Part shown: one piece after another, positions 57,274 to 64,000 of the stretch
How positions within the stretch are numbered: position 1 is the first letter of the stretch
Layout: each line of letters begins with the position of its first letter
Assembly (NCBI RefSeq): GCF_000715075.1
Contig: NC_134087.1
Coordinates: 108,849,161 to 108,913,160 of the forward strand
Length of the DNA stretch: 64,000 nt
Direction of reading: 5' to 3'
Origin: Nicotiana tabacum
Lineage: Eukaryota; Streptophyta; Magnoliopsida; Solanales; Solanaceae
The notes under the pieces: model-generated
Database searches by the model: none
Seen by the model: only the letters and a program-made list of their open reading frames with translations
What the model was told of the DNA's origin: nothing
Translations under genes and position numbers: made by a program

Positions 57274-58090
57274 GCCACCCCTTGCCTTGAAGCTCAAGAT
57301 CTAACGGAAGATATGCACTTTGGCACCTATCCAAGGAGGGGTAGGCCCATGTGCAAAGATCTCAGCAAGCCACAACCGGACCTCCTCCGTCTTAGCTAGT
57401 TTGGCTAGGTACTCTTTTGGCTTAACTTTCTTAAGTCATAGGTAGGCTTTCAAAGTTCTTTGATCAAATTTCATCTTGAGGTTGTGCACTTTGGTAACCT
57501 TTGTCCCTATTACAATATGCGTAGCGTAGGCATAAAACTTTCGGACAAGATGCTCTTTGATATCAACTAGTTCTTCAGTGAACAACATCCAACCTTTTCT
57601 TTTTGTAAATTATTCAAGGGCTGTCGGATTGTACTTGTCTAGGTCTTTGGTGAGGAATTGCCTTTCATGGGTCAGTTACCGTTCTTTTCATTCCTTCTTG
57701 AAGTCTACAAATGCATTGTAGCTCAAGAACTGGCCTTTCCGGACCACCTTCTTCTTGGTCCTACATATGCCATCTGTTGCAACCTTTTCCCCTTTTCTGT
57801 ATCAGGGGTATCATCGCAATCAAAGTCTGGTGCAACTGAATTTGACTCATGGCTACTGCTAGTTGTGTCCTAAGAGGTGCTCTGAGATGTAGAAGGCTAA
57901 GCTTGGGGCTCAATTGCTCCTGTAGTTGAAACTGATCCTCATTGCGTTCTTCTTAGTGAGACAATGAGTTTTATTCAGAGGCATCCCTAGATGGGACATA
58001 AGAATCAGAATCTGATAGGCTTTGACCTTTTCCCTTTCCTTCATTACCCTGACCTTTTGATGTCTCCGACTTTTTTCTTGATCGTACCAT
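57274..58090 (-). pseudogene. Athila envelope-like ORF, N-terminal part
   Basis: It starts MVRSRKKSETSKGQGNEGKG, then SLSDSDSYVPSRDASE and a stop. Further on come KYNPTALE, FTKRKGWMLFTEELVDIKEH, VRKFYAYATHIV, KFDQRTLKAYL, KTEEVRLWLAEI and KARGWL, where the inserted LTR cuts it. Basic N-terminus, serine/aspartate-rich linker and this core order are typical of the Athila envelope-like proteins. At least four stops and some frame changes are visible. Confidence 0.75.
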
Positions 58091-59345
58091 TGTCTGTTGA
58101 CACACAAGGAGAATTGTCAATTGATATCCAAGTCATTGACATGAGGTACACGATAGTTATGAATCGCATAAAAGTAGGAGGGACTTCATTGGAAAACATG
58201 CAGAGGGCAGGGTGGAAGTGAGATCCACAATTTCAAGTGTGGTCCATAAAGTGAAAGTGCGGTTTGCAAAATTCTAAGTGCGACCACACTTTTCCAATGA
58301 GGCATCAAACCTTCAAATAGAAGTCTCTAAAGGACAGTGCTTGCACGCTTATGTGGCTGCAAAAATCCAACTAGGGTTTGCATAATTATAAATGGGTTCC
58401 ACACTTGAGTAAAGTTACTCATGTCCCAGATAAGAAAGTTCTCTAAAGGACAGTGCGAACCCCACTTTGTAGCTGCAAAACTCCTAACGTGGTCTGCATA
58501 ATCAAGTTACAGTTGTACGAAGCTCAGTCAATACCTAGGTTTTGAAATTTTGTTCAATACAATAGGGTAACATGTTAAAGGCATGATAACAACAATCTCC
58601 ATCCATTTTAAGCATGATTTTATAAATACACATTCTTAAACTACCCCACATGGGCACAAAATAGGGATGTAACATAGATGACCTAAAAAGAAGTTAAAAA
58701 TTAAAAATAAATTCAAAAGAAAAGTAAACAAGATCGAAGTATCGTATACCAGATTCTGCTAGTGCAATTAGGATGATTGTAATGTGAATGGTTGTGTGTG
58801 GTCAATTGTGCAAATGGATCTTCCAATAAAATCTCTATTAGTGGGTGAAATGGCAAAAATTGTAAAATGATGACCTACTGTTCTATTTATACTAGTTCGT
58901 GGGTGAGGTTAGAGAGAGTTTGAGTGCGGCCACAAAATTCCATTTCCGTTCCGCGCTTTGTTACATGGGTGGTGGAGAGCATGTAGAGTTGCGGTCTGCA
59001 CTTTTTCAGCCGCACTTTTGTCAACCTATTTTCAGTGACCTCTCTGAAAGTGCTCTCATGCGGCCGTAAAATTATGTCATAGTCTGCAAAATTGGCTCCG
59101 CATTGTTGCGAGAAAAGTTCAGAGGATCCTCATTTTAGTACTTGGGTTGCCTTTGCATATGCAGTCCGCAGTTAGAATCTACAACCGTAGTCAAACCTTT
59201 GCTGCCTGCATTACCTATTTTTTGGCTGCAAAAATAAAAGTGTGGTCCGCAGATTTTCATGTAATGCCACATCTTCAGCCATCTCTCAATACCTAGTACT
59301 AATCACAGCAACACACTACAAATATGGTTAATAACAATAAACAAC
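58091..59345 (-). other. Spacer between Athila pol and the envelope-like ORF, rich in TGCGGTCCGCA-type words
   Basis: There is no coding frame. The words gtgcggtttgcaaa, gcagtccgcag and tgtggtccgcag recur in both orientations at 58230-59250, like the array in the Athila-type LTR at 47780. This may be leader or promoter sequence of the envelope-like ORF, or a copied LTR part. Confidence 0.5.
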
Positions 59346-60600
59346 ATCTAAACTAAAAGATAAAAAGGAAAAGAACTTGGTTGCCTTCTAAGAAGCACCT
59401 TATTTATCGTCATGGCACGACGCAATGTAATAACATCTTCAATTGAAATAAAGAACCGCCACCACATGGCTTTCATTAATTTTTCCCAGGTAATGCTTGG
59501 CTCGATGACCATTGACCCGAAATATTTCATTATTTATTTTCTTCAAGTCCAAAGCATCAAAGAGTATCACACCAACAATTTCTAATGGACCACTCCACTT
59601 CGATTTAAGCTTCCCGAAAAACATTCTCAACTTTGAGTTAGAACAACAACACTAGATCACCAACCTTGAATTCCTTGTTCCGAATATACTTATCATGAAA
59701 GTACTTCATCTTTTCTTTAAACAAGGATGAATCCTCATAAGCATGGTACCGAAATTTCATTTAAATGTGCAACTCGCAAGTTAGTGGCTACATCCTAATC
59801 AAGATTTAGTTTCTTCAAGGCTCATGTTGCCATGTTGCCTTGTGCTCTAATTCCAGCGAAAGATAACAAGCTTTCCCGAACACCAAGCGATATGGAGGCA
59901 TTCTGGTAGGTATTTTGTAAGACATTCTATATGCCTATATAGCATTATCAAGTTTCTTAGACCAATTCGACGGATTTGCATTCACCAAATTGGACAAGAT
60001 ACTCCTTACTCTTAGTTGGAAACATCCACTTAACCACTTGCTTGTGGATGACAAGGGGTTATCACTTTGTGAGTGACACCATACGTGCCGAGCAAAGTGT
60101 CAAAATCCTTGTTGCAAAAGTGCGACCCTCCATCACTTATAAGCACGAAGTCCCAAACCTTGTGAAAATGTTCCTCTTCAAGAAAGCCACCAAACTTATA
60201 GCCTTATTATTGGGTAAAGAAATGACTTCAACCCATATAGACACATAATCCACCGCAACCAAAATGTAGGTATTATCATAAACTCAAAAAAGGGACCATG
60301 AAGTCAATGCCCCAAAACATTGAAGATATCAATCTCCAAGATGGTTATAAGGGGCATATCATGTTTCTTTGAAATTTCACCGGCCCGTTGATATTTATCA
60401 CATCTTCTTACCAAACCACTTGCATTTTTGTAGAGAGTAGGCCAATAGAAACCATAACTTAGGACTTTAGCCGCCGTTCTTGATCTACCATGATGACCGC
60501 CATAAGGTAACGAATGGCAAGCCACAAGAATATCACTTTATTCCTCATCCGACACACTTCTTCTAATCACCTCATCCGTGCAAATCAAGAAAAGGTATGT
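59346..60600 (-). pseudogene. Athila integrase remnant
   Basis: Sense direction runs right to left. The zinc-binding part gives CHSLPYGGHHGRSRTAAKVL, then GFYWPTLYKNASGLVRRCDKY. The second cysteine of the final C-x2-C has become tyrosine. The catalytic core region (60300-59800) is broken by frame changes. The C-terminal part gives FGKLKSKWSGPLEIVGV and FRVNGHRAKHYLG, which match the usual FPGKLKSRWSGPF and KVNGQRLKHY blocks. It is non-functional. Confidence 0.8.
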
Positions 60601-62335
60601 TTCATCTCAATAGTAGTCTTTGCAATCCCTCTTGATCTTCTTCCTTTGGTTTGAAATGAAATCTTCCGGAATAATAACACTCACAAGGAAATTTGCCAAA
60701 ACCGCGAACCATGGCACCTCTTTCTTTGAAAATACCAAGAGTTTCTCATCGGGAAAAGAGTCATTGATCTCAAGGCAATCATGTTGCCTTCCATCCTCCT
60801 CTAGACGAGATAAGTGGTCCGCCAATTAATTTTCACTTCCCTTCTTGTCTTGGATGTCAATATCAAACTATTGCAATAATAACACCCATCTTATCAAATG
60901 ATCTTTAAATTCCTTTTTGCTCATAAGATAACAAAGTGCTGCATGATCCCTATGCATAATAACATTGTCACCCATCAAGTATGGGAGAAACTTCTCAATA
61001 GCAAACACAATGACAAGTAGCTCCTTCTCTGTAACAGCATAGTTGACTTGTGAACTATTCATGATCTTACTAGCATAGTAGACTAGGTGAAAAACTTTGT
61101 TGATACGTTGCCCAAAAATAGCCCAACCGCTACATCACTTGCATTGCATATGAGCCCAATGGTAAACTCGAATTTGGAGATGTAATTATAGGAGTTGTTG
61201 TCAACTTGAGCTTCAAATGTTCAAAAGCTCTCATACAATCATCATTAAAATGGAACCTGGCATCCTTCTAGAGAATTTTGCACGTGGGGTTCACCACTTT
61301 AGAAAAGTCTTTGATGAATGTCCGGTAGAATCTCGCATGGCCCAAGAAGCTCATCAAACCCTTTACCAAGGTAGGAGGTGGAAGCTTATAAATAACTTCA
61401 ATCTTTGCCTTATCTACTTCAATAATATTCTTTGAAATCTTATGGTCAAGGAGAATGCCTTCCTCAACCATGAAATGATCTTTCTCCCAATTGAGTACCA
61501 AATTTGTTTTCTTATATATAGCCAACGCCTTGTCCAAATTTAGCAAGAAAATCATAAAATGAATCTCCAACAACTGAAAAGTCATCCATGAAGACCTCAA
61601 GGTAGTCTTCTACCATGTCCGTGAAAATAGCCATCATACACTGTTGAAAAGTCGACGGTGCATTATACAATCCAACAGGCATCCACTTGAAAGCAAAGGT
61701 ATCATATTGGCATGTAAAGGTGATTTTCTCTTGCTCTTCCGATGCAATAAGAATTTGGTTGTAGCCCGAGTAACATCAAGAAAGCAATAGAAAGAACGCC
61801 CGGTCAACCTATCAAACATTTGATCCATGAATGTGAGAGGAAAATGGTCCTTCCTTGTGACTTTGTTAAGCTTCCAATAATTCATACAAACTCTCCAATC
61901 GGTGACCGTTCTTGTATGTATCAACTCATTCTTATCATTGGTAACAACCGTCATGCCCCTATTCCTTAGATACATTGAACCGGAGAAGTCCATAAACTAG
62001 CAGAAATGTAGTAAACGACCCCGGAATCCAACCATTTTATAACTTCCTTTTGACCACCTCTTTCATAGCCTCATTAAGTATTCTTTGATGTTCAATATAT
62101 GGTTTAGCACCATTCTCCAACTTGATCTTATGCATGCAAAATGCGAGGCTTATACATCGAATGTCCACCAAAGTCCACCCAATAACTATCTTCATCCATT
62201 GTAAGACTGCCGATATGGAATCTACCTGCATATTTATCAAATAAGAGGAAATAATAACCGGTAAAGTAGAATAAGGGCCAATAAATTCATACCGAAGATG
62301 GGATGGCAATGGCTTCAACGGGTAGATGGCTTTTC
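60601..62335 (-). pseudogene. Athila reverse transcriptase and RNase H remnant
   Basis: The order in sense is LPSHLRYEFIGPYSTLPVII, EVIKWLDSGV, MTVVTNDKNELI, TDWRVCMNYWKLNKVTRKDH, FPLTFMDQMFDRLTGRSFYC, the catalytic VFMDDFSVVGDSF (codons near 61570-61600) and LVLNWEKDHFMVEEGILLDH. Next come LPPPTLVKGLMSFLGHARFY, the RNase H part NYAVTEKELLVIVFAIEKF, DHAALCYLMSKKEF and RWVLLLQ, and finally MADHLSRLEEDG. These are the canonical Athila RT/RNase H blocks. Many stops and frame changes break it; the FMDD aspartates themselves survive. Confidence 0.85.
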
Positions 62336-62875
62336 AATTTAAGGCTTTATAGGAGGAGTCTTCCTATTCTCAAGATTTAATAATTTCTGCGGACCACATT
62401 TGAGGAGGCTTCAGAATTGTTCGACAACTCATACTCTAATATTTCAAGCTTGTTAGTGCGAACCTATGTTATGGACCAAGTGTGACTGCATATATTAGTT
62501 TGCGGACCGCACTCCTACTAAAAGTTTCTGAAGCTTCAATTCTTCTTCTGCAGTCGCATTCCATATTTTTTGTAGACCACACTTGCTTTTGCAGTCGCAT
62601 GTGGAATTCTGCAGACCCCACTTTTCTCATCACTTCTCCTCTTCGCTAAACTTGGCTAGAACATCTTTTAGAGTCATTTTTCTTCATTGAGTTTACATTC
62701 TCTAGCACACGTGCAATTTAACTATTTTCATTAGATTCAGAGATAAAAATCAGTATTTTCGGACTAAAAACTATAGCAAAAAGGTATTATTAAGTGGTTA
62801 AAATACTCACTTATCACTTTTAGAGCCAAGAATAAAAACACAACTAAAGTATAGGGGCAAGGAAAACCCACAATA
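62336..62875. other. Non-coding spacer with scattered TGCGGTCCGC-type words
   Basis: Words such as tgcggaccgcactcc and tgcagtcgcat occur at 62380-62640, resembling Athila LTR or UTR text. The rest is AT-rich. I see no gag for the minus-strand Athila element here. Confidence 0.45.
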
Positions 62876-64000
62876 GATATGGAATCTGAGCCCGATGAGG
62901 ACATGTCTGATAAAGAGAGGTATATAGAGGTTTCCCTACCTGAGGGTGATGATGAACCTAGTGAACTGGTGGATGACTCAGTGTGGAATAAGTACTTTTT
63001 TTATCAAAAGGGCATGGATATAATGTAATAATAAAGAGAAGCAGTTCAACCCAAATTTGTTCAAGAGGTCATTGAACTTTTAGACTGCCGGAATAAATTA
63101 CTTGCCAATTGTGCAATAGATTGAAATTTACGGCTGATCACGCTTTGCTCAGGGACCTAAGGGAGAGGCTAATGTAATACTCCTACGAGAATTATATGCT
63201 AATCGGGACTCGGATAAGGGCGATGATATTAATTCAGTTCACGATTATAAGGTTTATCTCTCCCACGACGATAAGTAGGCATAATATTATCCTATTCCAG
63301 CCTCAAGATGAGTATTTACGGAGACAAAAATACTCCATATATTACAACTAATGTGTGATCTAATGACAGAGACGGTGTGGAACAACACCGTGGGTCCAAG
63401 AAAGACATTTATAACCAGAGAGTGTAGGAGTAGGTTGAATTGGGTGAGTAAGAGGTTGATGCCGGCGATGCATAAATTGATTGTATATTGGGAGCGTGTG
63501 TTCTTGGGTATACACATTGGTGGCTAGTATTTCAGTGAATATTAGGGAGATGATGCACATTAAAATGCACCGAACCTGAGTTAATAAGCAAATCAGCCTT
63601 TACTTTGTGCACACCTTGACTGCACTCTTGGCCAAATATAAGTTGGCTAGACCTGGAGATGACCTTTGAAATGGAACTAAGGAAGCACTTCATGATATCT
63701 ATAATGTTTCGAACCCGAATAAGGAGCAATTATAAAAGATCAGTAATGACATGTGGATGACAGCGATAGAGGGCGAGATAGTCAAATTGAGTATGGATTT
63801 AGAGGCTAGAGATCATGCACTAGCTGATACAACAAAATCCAAGGAGCAGAGGATGAAGTCTCAATTTACACATTTAATTCCTGTTTTTAAATAGACATTG
63901 TCGTCCCGTTCTATTAGTGTACAAACTGATGCAGTGGATAACTACACTGTTGATTTTGTTACTATTGATAACACTATTGTAGAGGAGCCAAGACTAGACA
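62876..64000 (+). pseudogene. Second Athila-type envelope-like ORF remnant, plus strand, runs off the window
   Basis: Plus-strand reading in shifting frames gives MESEPDEDMSDKERYIEVSL, PEGDDEPSE, LLRELYANRDSDKG, SRLNWVSKRLMPAMHKLIVY, WERVFLGIH, ISVNIREMM and LDLEARDHALADTT. The YAN, RLMP and INVGEII-like blocks follow the order of the envelope-like family seen on the minus strand at 53628-58090. Stops are frequent. It is opposite in orientation to the Athila pol on the left, so it belongs to another copy. Confidence 0.6.

Overview
This is a gene-poor, repeat-dense piece of a large plant nuclear genome, most likely Solanaceae and probably Nicotiana. The evidence is two tRNA-derived SINEs of the tobacco TS and TS-like type with perfect target-site duplications (TSDs), long Ty3/gypsy LTRs of types common in that family, an Ogre/Tat-type element primed by tRNA-Arg, Athila remnants, and a DELLA fragment that reads like a solanaceous GAI. 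I find no intact host gene. The only long uninterrupted protein-coding frame is a retrotransposon gag. Family names and gene identities rest on remembered families and were not searched.

Layout, left to right. (1) 1-4865: the end of a long gypsy-type LTR sits inside an antisense, intron-containing ORF of a Tat-type element. The Tat LTR and a TS-like SINE follow. (2) 4866-14149: a complete large retrotransposon derivative (LARD) with 2.7-kb LTRs, TSD AAATC, an initiator-Met primer site and no coding capacity, inserted in an older LTR-like sequence. (3) 14150-18784: the least repetitive stretch. It has small tandem duplications, an array of CTGAAGTT palindromes, a broken DELLA fragment and a long GAA microsatellite. 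(4) 18785-38384: a minus-strand copia element (TSD AATAG) split by a 16.7-kb minus-strand Ogre-like element (19494-36176, TSD ATAAT) and by a TS SINE (TSD ATTCTCTTAAG). The Ogre-like element has an intact 587-aa gag and no pol, so it is of the TR-GAG type. Its 3' half is packed with minisatellites. (5) 38385-43440: a probable DNA transposon with matching inverted arms, holding a 3.0-kb solo LTR (TSD TTTGC). (6) 43746-53411: several gypsy and Athila LTRs and degraded internal regions. (7) 53412-62340: a decayed minus-strand Athila element with RT, RNase H, integrase and an envelope-like ORF, cut by a 2.6-kb solo LTR (TSD GCCAC). A second envelope-like remnant on the plus strand runs off the window.

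The insertions give a relative order: the copia element is older than the Ogre-like element inside it, Athila is older than the solo LTR in its envelope-like ORF, and the Tat element is older than the LTR at the left edge. The most notable signal is a hairpin motif present four times in the Ogre-like element, twice in the leader and twice in the 3' region. Its inner stem changes sequence in every copy but always stays paired. Other points of interest are a copia primer site that copies the 5' half of tRNA-Ile, the DELLA fragment, the spliced antisense Tat ORF, and arrays of short palindromes shared by unrelated LTR families.
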